Assembly: GCF_019669905.1 (NCBI RefSeq)
Contig: NZ_AP019777.1
Span: 2,790,001-2,854,000, forward strand
Direction: 5' to 3'
Length of the DNA: 64,000 nucleotides
From: Methylomonas koyamae
Lineage (GTDB): Bacteria; Pseudomonadota; Gammaproteobacteria; Methylococcales; Methylomonadaceae
Part shown: in pieces, positions 36,490-46,201 of the stretch
How the letters are laid out: each line of letters starts with the position of its first letter
Position numbering within the stretch: the stretch's first letter is position 1
Notes under the pieces: model-generated
The model's database searches: none
The model's input: the letters and a program-made list of their open reading frames with translations, nothing else
What the model was told of the DNA's origin: nothing
Made by a program: the position numbers and the translations under genes

Positions 36490-39131
36490 GCCCGTTTCCG
36501 TTCACGGAAAGCGACTTTTTGGGTTGTTTCGAACAGGACAACCCGATTGCCGAGTTTAAGAACGCGATCGCCGCGGAAAACTCCCATTTAAAACTGCGCT
36601 TTAATCCGGACCAGGCTACCGCCGGCCTGCTCACCGAAAAAGCCCGCTTCATCGACAACATACTCACCGCGTGCTGGCTGCATTTCCTCGGCCCGGCAGC
36701 CGACTTGCACTGCCTGATTGCCACCGGCGGTTACGGCCGCAGCGAGCTGTTTCCGCATTCGGATATCGACATACTGGTTTTACTGGCCGACGCCGATCCG
36801 GCCGACTACCAACACTCGCTGTCCGGCTTTTGCAACTTTCTGTGGGATATCGGCCTGAAACCGGGCCTCAGCACACGCGATGTCGACGACTGCCTAACGG
36901 CCGCTCAAGACGATCAAACCGTGTTTACCAGCCTACTAGAAATGCGCCTGATCGGCGGCAACACCGAGCTTTTCGAAAAGCTGAAAAGCCGCGTCAGTTC
37001 CGAGGCACTATGGCCTTCCGACCAATTTTTCCCGGCAAAAATGCTGGAACAACAAAAACGCTACGCCAAATACCACGACACCGCGTACAACCTGGAACCC
37101 AACATCAAGGAAGGCCCGGGCGGCCTGCGCGATTTACAAGTGATTAGCTGGGTATTCAAGCGCCACTATAATGCCTCGTCGCTGCGGGAATTGATCAAAT
37201 ACGGCTTTCTGCCCAAATCCGAATACGACAACCTGATCACGGCGCGCGACATTCTGTGGCGCCTGCGTTTCGCTTTGCATAATTTGACCAACCGCTGCGA
37301 AGACCGCTTGGTATTCGACTACCAACGGGAACTTGCCAGCCAATTCGGCTACGTCGACCGCAACGAACAACCCGACGTCGAACAGTTCATGCAGTTCTAC
37401 TTCAAAACGGTCGTCGACATCGAGCGGCTGAACGAAATGCTGTTGCAATTACTCAACGAGCGCCTGATCAGCAACAAGGAAAGCCTGACCCCGATACCGA
37501 TCACCGCCAACTTCTCGTCGATAGACGGCTACCTGGAAGTCAGCAACAAAGACGTATTTCAAAAACAACCGCTGGCCTTGCTGGAAATTTTCCTGATCCT
37601 GCAGCAATCGCCGTCGCTCAAAGGCATTCGCGCCAGCACGATCCGGCTGATCAGAAAAAATTTGCCGCTGATCGACGAAAACTTTCGCCACAACAAACAG
37701 GCCAACCGGTTGTTCATGGACATCCTACGCCAGCCGCGCGGCATCACCAGCCAGTTGAAACGGATGAACCGCTACGGCGTACTGGCAGCCTATTTGCCGG
37801 ACTTCGCCAATATCGTGGCCCGGATGCAATACGACCTGTTCCATATTTACACAGTGGACGAACACACGCTATTCGTGATCCGCAATCTACGCCGCTTCTC
37901 GCTGGCCAAGCACAATAACGAACTGCCGTTTTGCAACAACATTTTTCTGCTGATCGCTAAACCCGACATCCTGTATCTGGCGGCGTTATTCCATGACATC
38001 GCCAAAGGCCGCGGCGGAGACCATTCCACGCTGGGCGAAACCGTGGCCCGCAACTTCTGCCTGCAACACGAATTGCCCAACCACGACACCAAGGTCATTA
38101 CCTGGCTGGTGCGCCACCACCTGCTGATGTCGATGACCGCGCAACGCAAAGATATCAGCGATCCGGACGTGATTCACACCTTCGCATTGCAAATCGGCAG
38201 CATCGAATACCTGAACTACCTGTACCTATTGACCGTGGCCGACATTCGCGCCACCAATCCCAGCCTGTGGAACGCCTGGAAAGACGCACTACTGAAAGAA
38301 CTCTACATTTCGACCCACCAAGCGCTGCATCGGGGCCTGCACAATCCGGTAGCCCGCTCGGAAAGGGTGCAGGAGAACAAGAAAGAGGCGCGCGAAGAAC
38401 TATTGAAACTGGGAATTTCCAAAACCACGATCAAGCAGTCTTGGCAACACCTCAGCGACGATTACTTTCTGCGTTACTCCGCCGACGAAATCGCCTGGCA
38501 TACCATTGCCATCGCCGCCTGCCAGGAAAGCGAACTGCCGCTGGTATTGCTGCGGCCGCAGACTCAACGCGGCAGCGCCGAAATATTCATTTATACCCGC
38601 AACGAAGCCCTGTTGTTCTCAATTTGCACGGCGACGCTGGACCAACTGGGCCTGACCATCCTGGACGCGCGGATCATTACCACTGCGGACCAGTACGTTT
38701 TGAACAGCTTTCAGGTGCTCGAACAATCGGGCGAAGCGATCAACGATCTATACCGGGAGGTCCATATCTGCAACGCATTGCGCCAAGGCCTGATTGCCAA
38801 AAAAGCCAAAGCCTCGAAGAATATCCACAAACAATCCCGCCAGGCCCGGCACTTCCCGATCGAGACCAGCATTACCTTTCTGGACGATCCTTCGCATAAA
38901 CACACGATTGTGGAACTGGTCACGACGGACCATGCCGGCCTGTTATCGGCCATCGGCCGCGCGTTTACCGAACTCGACATTCAACTGCACGACGCCAAAA
39001 TCACGACGATAGGCAGCCGCGCCGAGGATATGTTCTACATTACCGACCCGCAGTCGCGTCCGATCGACGACGATCACAAAAAACAACAGCTGCGCACGAC
39101 GATGCTGCGCTACCTGGACCTGAAAAACTGA
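36486..39131 (+). CDS. glnD: Bifunctional uridylyltransferase/uridylyl-removing enzyme GlnD
   Basis: An 881-residue nitrogen sensor that adds or removes UMP on PII proteins according to glutamine level. Domains in order: a nucleotidyltransferase with GGYGRSELFPHSDIDILVL (about 80-98), an HD phosphohydrolase domain (AALFHDIAKGRGGDHSTLG), and two C-terminal ACT domains (AEIFIYTRNEALLFSICTAT and HTIVELVTTDHAGLLSAIGR). The start is GTG 36486, overlapping the map stop as in E. coli; the frame is open further upstream inside map, but those starts are not credible. Nitrogen regulation fits the glutamate-synthase-like gene nearby. Confidence 0.96.
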   Translation: MSPFPFTESDFLGCFEQDNPIAEFKNAIAAENSHLKLRFNPDQATAGLLTEKARFIDNILTACWLHFLGPAADLHCLIATGGYGRSELFPHSDIDILVLLADADPADYQHSLSGFCNFLWDIGLKPGLSTRDVDDCLTAAQDDQTVFTSLLEMRLIGGNTELFEKLKSRVSSEALWPSDQFFPAKMLEQQKRYAKYHDTAYNLEPNIKEGPGGLRDLQVISWVFKRHYNASSLRELIKYGFLPKSEYDNLITARDILWRLRFALHNLTNRCEDRLVFDYQRELASQFGYVDRNEQPDVEQFMQFYFKTVVDIERLNEMLLQLLNERLISNKESLTPIPITANFSSIDGYLEVSNKDVFQKQPLALLEIFLILQQSPSLKGIRASTIRLIRKNLPLIDENFRHNKQANRLFMDILRQPRGITSQLKRMNRYGVLAAYLPDFANIVARMQYDLFHIYTVDEHTLFVIRNLRRFSLAKHNNELPFCNNIFLLIAKPDILYLAALFHDIAKGRGGDHSTLGETVARNFCLQHELPNHDTKVITWLVRHHLLMSMTAQRKDISDPDVIHTFALQIGSIEYLNYLYLLTVADIRATNPSLWNAWKDALLKELYISTHQALHRGLHNPVARSERVQENKKEAREELLKLGISKTTIKQSWQHLSDDYFLRYSADEIAWHTIAIAACQESELPLVLLRPQTQRGSAEIFIYTRNEALLFSICTATLDQLGLTILDARIITTADQYVLNSFQVLEQSGEAINDLYREVHICNALRQGLIAKKAKASKNIHKQSRQARHFPIETSITFLDDPSHKHTIVELVTTDHAGLLSAIGRAFTELDIQLHDAKITTIGSRAEDMFYITDPQSRPIDDDHKKQQLRTTMLRYLDLKN

Positions 39132-39136
39132 GCGCG

Positions 39137-40357
39137 CTAACCGGCCGACAGACGTTCGCCGCGCGCCAATTTCGGTAAGCGCCCCTCCAGCCCCATCGCT
39201 GCTTTCATGACTTTATTTCGCGCCGGCGTGATGCGCTGCGCCAAACCCAGACCGAGATTGCGCAGCAACTTGACCGGCAGAATGTCGTTGCTGAACGAAC
39301 GGTAAAACACATCCATCACCGTCATCATCTTTAGGTTTTCGTTACGCCGCATCGCTTCGTAACGCCGCAGAACCGAAACATCGGCAAAGCTTTTACCTCG
39401 GCTGCAGGCATCGACCACCACTTCAGCCAACGCCGCGGCATCCAGCAAACCGATATTGACGCCCTGCCCGGCCAGCGGGTTAATCATGTGCGCCGCGTCG
39501 CCGACCAAGGCGACGCCCTGCTTAACGTAGGCCTGCGCATGCTGGCGCCGCAACGGGAAACTCGCCACGCCGAGCACCTGCTTGACTTCGCCTAGACATT
39601 CCGGAAACGCGCCGACCAATTCCGCCTTAAGCTGCTCGAACGGCAGGGCTTGCAAGCGCCTAACCTCATCCGGCGATTGGTACCAAACGATGGAACCGTA
39701 ATTGCCGGTTAACGGCAGAAACGCTTGCGGCCCGGACGAAACAAAGCGCTGCCAGGTGATGTCCTGCTGCGGATATGCCGTCTCGATGTAAATCACCAAC
39801 GCATGCTGGTTATAGTCCCAACTGGTAACGCCCAAACCGACCGCCTGCCTAACCCTGGAGTGGCCGCCGTCGGCAGCGACCAACAGCTTGGCTTGCAGTT
39901 CGCGGCCATTCTCCAGCGCCACAACGGATTGGGCGCCGTCGTAATCGATTCGCTTGATAGCCTGCGGCATCAATAGCTCGACGTTATCAAAAGCGGCCAA
40001 TCTATCGAGTAATGCCAATTGCGTAATCCGGTTTTCGACGATATAACCCAACTCGGGATAGCTGATATCGGTACTGTCGAAGGTCGTATCGCCCGCATTC
40101 TCCCATACGCGCATGCGCCGGAACGGGCAATAACGCCGCGAGGTCACGCCCTCCCAGGCGCCGACGGTTTCCAGGATGTTTTTCGAAGCGATGCTGAGCG
40201 CAGAAACCCTTAAGTCATGCGGCTGATCGGCGGAAAACGGTTCAGGCGTCTGGGCTTCCACCACGACCACCTTCAAACGGCTGCCGCCTAAACTGCATGC
40301 CAACGCCGCACCGACCATGCCGCCACCCACAATCACCACATCAATTTGTTCTTTCAT
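39137..40357 (-). CDS. FAD-dependent ubiquinone-biosynthesis hydroxylase (UbiH/UbiF/VisC family)
   Basis: A 406-residue flavoprotein monooxygenase. The N-terminal dinucleotide motif is VIVGGGMVGAALACSLGG, the middle DG-type motif is LLVAADGGHSRVRQAVGLG and the FAD ribityl motif is LVGDAAHMINPLAGQGVNI. It should hydroxylate a polyprenyl-phenol intermediate of ubiquinone. UbiF is my slight preference over UbiH or UbiI, but sequence by eye cannot separate them. It is convergent with glnD, only 5 bp apart, and divergent from the glutamate-synthase-like gene. Confidence 0.87.
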   Translation of the reverse strand: MKEQIDVVIVGGGMVGAALACSLGGSRLKVVVVEAQTPEPFSADQPHDLRVSALSIASKNILETVGAWEGVTSRRYCPFRRMRVWENAGDTTFDSTDISYPELGYIVENRITQLALLDRLAAFDNVELLMPQAIKRIDYDGAQSVVALENGRELQAKLLVAADGGHSRVRQAVGLGVTSWDYNQHALVIYIETAYPQQDITWQRFVSSGPQAFLPLTGNYGSIVWYQSPDEVRRLQALPFEQLKAELVGAFPECLGEVKQVLGVASFPLRRQHAQAYVKQGVALVGDAAHMINPLAGQGVNIGLLDAAALAEVVVDACSRGKSFADVSVLRRYEAMRRNENLKMMTVMDVFYRSFSNDILPVKLLRNLGLGLAQRITPARNKVMKAAMGLEGRLPKLARGERLSAG

Positions 40358-40606
40358 ATTTGGTCACAAAGTTTTAAAACAGAAGCCTAACGGCAAACTT
40401 GACAAGGTTGACTTCACGAAATGACAGAGCCCGTGCTGCGTGGTATCATTGGAAAGTTTCGCCAACTGAAATTCGGAAGTTATCGCGCGTTTTCGCCCGC
40501 TTTTCCGGACGACTCTAACACGCAGCAGGCAGAAAAACCATAAACAGCGTTTTCGGCAAGGAAAACACCGGCAACGCCTCAATCAGTAGACAGGATCTGG
40601 ATAGCT

Positions 40607-43600
40607 ATGATTAAAAACGCCCAGAAAATCAACTCAGTACACATGCTTTACGACGCCGATCTTTCTCAGGACAGTTGCGGCGTAGGCTTCATCACCCGCA
40701 AGGACAGCAAACAAACCCACGAGCTGTTGCTGAAATCGCACGAAGCGCTCTGTACGATTCCACACCGCGGCGGCATGAGCGCCGAAGGCATCGGCGACGG
40801 CGCCGGCGTCAATATCGACCTGTCTCTGAAGTTTTTCCGCAAGGTCACCGGCAATCCAAACTTAGTATTGGGCCAATTCGGCGTAGCCAATTTCTTCTTT
40901 CCGGAAGACCACGCCCACTACGATTCCGAAGCGCAAAAAATGGTCGAAGAGCACCTAAAGCAATTCGACCTACCGGTTTTGAAATGGCGCGAAGTACCGG
41001 TCGATAACTCGGTGTTGAACGCCGCCGCGGTTAAAGCGCAACTGCCGATCAAACAATTGATTTTCGGTCGCCCCGCTTCATTGCAAGACGCCAACCACGA
41101 TGCGTTCGAAAAGTACATCCAGCAAGCTTTGCTGGCTATCGAGGCCGACGGCTTCAATCGTCTGGAATTGCAGGGCTTCTACCCGTTGTCCATGAGCTCG
41201 CGCACGCAGGTTTACAAAGGCCGCTTGAATTCGTTCGAGGTTATCCCCTACTTCGTCGACCTGTACGATGCCGACCACGAAATCAGCACGCTGTTCTTCC
41301 ATACCCGCTTCTCGACCAACACCGCGCCGGCGACGATGATGGCGCAGCCATTCCGTTACATGGCGCATAACGGCGAATTGAACACCGACAAGAAAAATCG
41401 CCTGAGCGAAAACGCCATCGCCCGGCAAAACAACAAGCACATCGTGTTTCCGTGCGGCCAATCCGACTCCGGACGCCTCGACCAAACCCTGACCCGCCGC
41501 ATCAACGAAGACGAACTCGACATCGTCACGGCGATTCTGGCGATGATGCCTCCGGCTTGGGAAAACGACCCGACACTGTCCGACGAGGTTCGCGCCATGT
41601 TGGAATACTTCAGTTTGTACGAGGAAAAAAACGACGGCCCGGCTGCGTTGATCTTCAACGACGGCACCCGCGTCGGCGCCCGCCTGGACCGCTTGGGTTT
41701 GCGGCCGCTGCGCTCGGTCGAAACCTCGGAATATCTGGCAGTCATGTCGGAAGCCGGCCAAATCGACTTCCCTCCCGAACAAGTATTGCGCCGTGGCCGT
41801 ATCGAAGCCGGCGGCATGCTTTATTTCGACCATAACACCGGCGAGTCATACGACAGCCACCAGGTGATGGCGCGCCTGGCCAGGGAAAAAGACTACAAAG
41901 CGATGCTGGCGCAGCGCTGCGTGCACATGGATCAACTGCCTAAAGTGGAATTGTCCGAGATCGGTAACGAACACACGCTGAATATAGAGCAACGCCACAC
42001 CGCTTATGCGTTGAATCAGGAAAGCTTCAAATTCCTGCTGGACCCGATCCTGCAAACCGGCCTGGAAAAAGTCTCGGCGATGGGCTACGGCCTGACTCCG
42101 AACGCCCTAAGCTCGGCTGAGGGCGGCATGTCGCGTTATTTCAGCCAACGCTTCGCCCAGGTGACCAATCCGCCGCTGGATTCGTTGCGGGAAAGCGACG
42201 GCATGACGCTAAGGGTCGCGCTGGGGGCAAAACCGACTTTCGCGCCACCGACCAGCAAACAGTTGATGATCGAATCGCCGATCCTGCAACGCACGCAACT
42301 GGAACAAATCCGCCGCCAGACCCTGGTTAAAACCGTGACGCTGGACATGCTGTACACGCCCGATTTCGACGATGCCGCACGAAACGAACAAGCATTGGAA
42401 CACGCGTTCCTGGCTGTCTGCGAACAGGTCGAGCAAGCCGCGCGCAACCATACCGGCATTATCATTTTGAGCGACGCCAACATCGATCAAACCCGGGCGG
42501 CGATTCCGGCTTTGTTGATGATTGCTGCCGCCAACCAACATTTGGTCAAACAAGGCCTACGCTTCAATTCCTCCATCGTCATGGAAACCGGCCAGGCCGC
42601 CAGTCCGCACGATGTCGCGACAATTTTGGGTTTCGGCGCCTCAGCAATCTGTCCGCTCAGCGTGCACAACCGGGTCATGACCGAATACGCCGACGAAGCC
42701 GGCCGCAAAAAAGCCTTGTACAACTTCCAAAAAGGCGTCGAGAAATCGCTGATGAAAACCATGGGCAAGTTTGGCTTGTGCACCGTGGAAAGTTACATCG
42801 GCGGCGAGTTTTTCGAGTCCAATTATCTGGACACCGAGGAGCCGAAGCTAAAACCCTATTTCCCGAATATCAACTCGTCGGTCGGCGGCGCCCGCTACGC
42901 CGATATCGCCGCCAGTTCCTGCGAATGGCACAATAAGGCGCTGTCAGTACAGAGCGAAAACGATATCCCGTTCCTGGGCCTGTTCAAGGAACGCCAGGAT
43001 GGCGCCGGCCATACTTTCGGCAATGCTGCGGTGCGCGAATATATAGCGATGACCGACGAGCCGATTCTGTACATTCCGCAGCAACAGGCCGGTGAAGCCA
43101 GCGATAACGCTTACCGCGATTTCGGCTACGAAAAACGTACGCCGGCGCAGATCGACTCTTTCGGCGTCACCCCGGCTTACCGCAGTTTCAGCCGCAATCT
43201 GGCTCAGGAACGCGCCAACCGCCCTGCCGCGTTGCGCGACGTGATGGAGTTTCCGGTCGATATCACGAACGCCGAAACCCAAGCCGATTTCGATCGCCTA
43301 CTCGGCAGCCAAAACCTGCATGGCAATAACAACTTTCTGGTTCGCGGCTTGACAGCGTCTCGCACCAACGGCGCCGTGTTCAAAATCGAATTAACTAACA
43401 ATTCGAATAAAGCCCGACTGGAGCAATTAGCAGACCATTTCAAAGCCCGCTTCGCCGAACAGGATTTTTCCGTAGCCATCGAAACCGACGGCTTAAGCAT
43501 ACGGATCAACGATACCGACAGCGTACTTTACTTCTACCTGAGCAACCTCCGCACGGCTCGCGAACGCCTGGATTTGAGCAAAGTACAACCGGCGCACGAG

Positions 43601-46090
43601 ATAACGCCAACCTTCGCTTCCGGCGCAATGAGCCATGGCGCTTTGTTGGCCGAGGCCCACGAAGCCGTGGCACAAGGGACTAATATCGCCGGCGGCATGA
43701 GCAACTCCGGCGAAGGCGGCGAACACTCCAGCCGCTTCGGTACTATCCGTTCCAGCAAAATCAAGCAGTTCGCCTCCGGCCGTTTCGGCGTCTGGGCCGG
43801 CTATTTGGCCGACCCGAATCTGGAAGAAATCGAAATCAAAATCGGCCAAGGCGCAAAACCGGGCGAAGGCGGCCAATTGCCGGCGCCGAAAGTTTCGGTG
43901 GAAATCGCGGCATTGCGCGGCGGTACGCCGAAAGTGGAACTGGTCAGCCCGCCGCCTCACCACGACACCTATTCGATCGAAGACTTGGGCCAATTGATCC
44001 ACGACGCCAAGGCGGCGCGCGTGCGCGTAGTGGTCAAATTGGTATCGTCGGAAGGCATCGGCACGATCGCAGTCGGTGTCGCCAAAGCCGGCGCTGACGT
44101 GATCAACGTCGCCGGCAATACCGGCGGCACCGGCGCCGCGGCGGTCACTAGTTTGAAAAACACCGGCCGCTCGCCGGAAATCGGCATCGCCGAAGTCCAC
44201 CAAGCTCTAGCGGCTAACGGATTGCGCGATAAAGTCACGTTGCGCTGCAGCGCCGCCCACCAAAACGGCACCGACGTGGTCAAATCGGCCATCCTCGGCG
44301 GCGACTCGTTCGAATTCGGCACGACTGCGCTGATGATGCTGCGCTGCGTGATGGCGAAAAACTGTAACATCCGCTGCCCGGCCGGTCTGACCACCGCCCA
44401 CGAGGAGTTCAAAGGCGATCCGCGGGTGCTGGCACAGTTTTTCATGAATCTGGCCCACGAAGTGCGGGAAATCCTGGCCGACCTGGGCTACACCAGCCTG
44501 AAGGAAATCCGCGGCAAGACCGAATTGTTGCACTTGATCAACCATCCGAGCATGATCGGCCAATTGCATCTGCAAAGACTGTTGGCCGAAGTTCAGGAGA
44601 TCAAAGTCGAAAAGCCGATCTATCTGGAAAAAGATTTCACCATCGACGACCTGATCTTTGCCCAAGTAAAACAAGTCTTGTTCGATCAAGGCAAAAAACA
44701 AGTCGTGGTTGAAGGCAGCGAGTTCAAGCTCAACAATCGCAACAAAACGGTCGGCGGCCAAACCGCGATCGATATCGAGCGTTTGTTGCACTACGGGATG
44801 AGCGCCGAGCAAATCGCTGCCAGCCACATCGTTTACACCAACCAGCATGGCCGCCGCTACCTGGCTGACGATACCGTCATCGTTCGCACCCACGGCTCCG
44901 CCGGCCAAAGTTACGCTGCTTTCAATAACGACGGCATGCGCATGGAACATACCGGCACCTGCAACGACGGCGTCGGCAAAACCGCTTGCGGCGGCGTGAT
45001 CGTGATCAAATCGCCCGGCGGCGGTTCGAACAAACCTGGCGAAAACGTGTTGATCGGCAATTTTGCCCTGTTCGGCGCCTCAGGCGGCAAAGCCTTCATC
45101 GAAGGCGAGGCCGGCGACCGCTTCGCGGTGCGTAATTCCGGTGCAATGGCGGTCGTCGAGGGCGTCGGCGATTTTGCTTGCGAATACATGATCAACGGCG
45201 CGGTATTGAATTTGGGCGGTTTCGGCAAAGGCTTCTGCACCGGCATGTCCGGAGGCAACGCCTACCAATACGACCCGGAAAACCGTCTGGAAGACTTGTA
45301 CGACGATACCTCGGTCAGCATCCACCGCCTGACCGACGCCAGCGACGTGGCGGCCAGCCACGAACAGTTCATTCTGTACATGTTGGAACAGCACATCGAA
45401 CACACCGGCTCGGCGAAAGCGAAAGCGATCCTCGCCGATTGGCCGCAACAACGCGCGCATTTCAAATTCGCGCTGCCGCTATGGCTCAACCGTACCCAGA
45501 CTGCGGAGTATTTGAGCAAATCTCTGGACCGCAAAGCGATGATCGAAGAGTTATCGGTCGCATTCGCGCAAAACCAGATAGAACAGATCAAGCAAGCCCA
45601 TAAAACCGGTAGCGCCTTGTTTAACGGCGCTATTCCCGGATACGGCGAAACCGACAGCGAGCTGACTCTGAAACTGATCAATAGCTATGCGGTGATCGAC
45701 AAAGCCCAACAAATCGCCCGCGACCAGTTGACCAAAGCCAATATGCCTTTGACGCAAACCTTGATCGATAAATATGCCGACAAACTGCTGATGGAGCGCC
45801 CGCGTAAATTGCAAGACACCCTGGTGAAAAACATTCGCGAAGCGTACAGCCAGTACGACGACCAGCAATTGGCGGCGTTAATGGCGGAAAAGCGTTTGAA
45901 CGATTATAAGACCACGTTGAAATTGCGCGACGTCCAAAGCATTTATTCGATAGGTTCCTCCGCCTGGATTATCGAGCAGGACCGATTCAACCGCCAAGCG
46001 CTGGCCGGCGTGCCGACCATCGACAAGAATTTGGCTAGCCTGGAGAGCCTGAGCATCGTCAAGGAAATGCTGGAAAACGAAGCCGCATAA
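40607..46090 (+). CDS. Oversized glutamate-synthase-like flavoenzyme
   Basis: An 1827-residue relative of the GOGAT large subunit, which is usually about 1500 residues. The N-terminal class II glutaminase has candidate nucleophile Cys24 (LSQDSCGVGFITR), PHRGGMSAEGIGDGAG and PFRYMAHNGELNT. The FMN-binding barrel includes ASGAMSHGALLAEAHE, QGAKPGEGGQLPAPKVS, VKLVSSEGIGTIAVGVAKAG and Fe-S cysteines 1247, 1253, 1257. The beta-helix GXGXG domain follows (FALFGASGGKAFIEGEAGDR). Unusual points are an insert of about 90 residues (about 890-985), a C-terminal extension of about 200 residues (about 1630-1827), and altered FMN-site motifs: NTGGTGAAA for the usual DGGTGASP, and SAAHQNG for DGGL(K/R)TG. 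No gltD is present; a diflavin reductase gene follows 111 bp later. Family is certain; the exact reaction is open. Confidence 0.85.
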   Translation: MIKNAQKINSVHMLYDADLSQDSCGVGFITRKDSKQTHELLLKSHEALCTIPHRGGMSAEGIGDGAGVNIDLSLKFFRKVTGNPNLVLGQFGVANFFFPEDHAHYDSEAQKMVEEHLKQFDLPVLKWREVPVDNSVLNAAAVKAQLPIKQLIFGRPASLQDANHDAFEKYIQQALLAIEADGFNRLELQGFYPLSMSSRTQVYKGRLNSFEVIPYFVDLYDADHEISTLFFHTRFSTNTAPATMMAQPFRYMAHNGELNTDKKNRLSENAIARQNNKHIVFPCGQSDSGRLDQTLTRRINEDELDIVTAILAMMPPAWENDPTLSDEVRAMLEYFSLYEEKNDGPAALIFNDGTRVGARLDRLGLRPLRSVETSEYLAVMSEAGQIDFPPEQVLRRGRIEAGGMLYFDHNTGESYDSHQVMARLAREKDYKAMLAQRCVHMDQLPKVELSEIGNEHTLNIEQRHTAYALNQESFKFLLDPILQTGLEKVSAMGYGLTPNALSSAEGGMSRYFSQRFAQVTNPPLDSLRESDGMTLRVALGAKPTFAPPTSKQLMIESPILQRTQLEQIRRQTLVKTVTLDMLYTPDFDDAARNEQALEHAFLAVCEQVEQAARNHTGIIILSDANIDQTRAAIPALLMIAAANQHLVKQGLRFNSSIVMETGQAASPHDVATILGFGASAICPLSVHNRVMTEYADEAGRKKALYNFQKGVEKSLMKTMGKFGLCTVESYIGGEFFESNYLDTEEPKLKPYFPNINSSVGGARYADIAASSCEWHNKALSVQSENDIPFLGLFKERQDGAGHTFGNAAVREYIAMTDEPILYIPQQQAGEASDNAYRDFGYEKRTPAQIDSFGVTPAYRSFSRNLAQERANRPAALRDVMEFPVDITNAETQADFDRLLGSQNLHGNNNFLVRGLTASRTNGAVFKIELTNNSNKARLEQLADHFKARFAEQDFSVAIETDGLSIRINDTDSVLYFYLSNLRTARERLDLSKVQPAHEITPTFASGAMSHGALLAEAHEAVAQGTNIAGGMSNSGEGGEHSSRFGTIRSSKIKQFASGRFGVWAGYLADPNLEEIEIKIGQGAKPGEGGQLPAPKVSVEIAALRGGTPKVELVSPPPHHDTYSIEDLGQLIHDAKAARVRVVVKLVSSEGIGTIAVGVAKAGADVINVAGNTGGTGAAAVTSLKNTGRSPEIGIAEVHQALAANGLRDKVTLRCSAAHQNGTDVVKSAILGGDSFEFGTTALMMLRCVMAKNCNIRCPAGLTTAHEEFKGDPRVLAQFFMNLAHEVREILADLGYTSLKEIRGKTELLHLINHPSMIGQLHLQRLLAEVQEIKVEKPIYLEKDFTIDDLIFAQVKQVLFDQGKKQVVVEGSEFKLNNRNKTVGGQTAIDIERLLHYGMSAEQIAASHIVYTNQHGRRYLADDTVIVRTHGSAGQSYAAFNNDGMRMEHTGTCNDGVGKTACGGVIVIKSPGGGSNKPGENVLIGNFALFGASGGKAFIEGEAGDRFAVRNSGAMAVVEGVGDFACEYMINGAVLNLGGFGKGFCTGMSGGNAYQYDPENRLEDLYDDTSVSIHRLTDASDVAASHEQFILYMLEQHIEHTGSAKAKAILADWPQQRAHFKFALPLWLNRTQTAEYLSKSLDRKAMIEELSVAFAQNQIEQIKQAHKTGSALFNGAIPGYGETDSELTLKLINSYAVIDKAQQIARDQLTKANMPLTQTLIDKYADKLLMERPRKLQDTLVKNIREAYSQYDDQQLAALMAEKRLNDYKTTLKLRDVQSIYSIGSSAWIIEQDRFNRQALAGVPTIDKNLASLESLSIVKEMLENEAA

Positions 46091-46201
46091 CCTTGGCCGG
46101 CCGGGAAATACCGAAGCCTACGTTTGGATAGGTAACCCCCGGCCTATATGGATTTATTCGTTTAACGGGCCGCCTCGGCGCGGCCCAAAGTTGGTAAAGA
46201 A

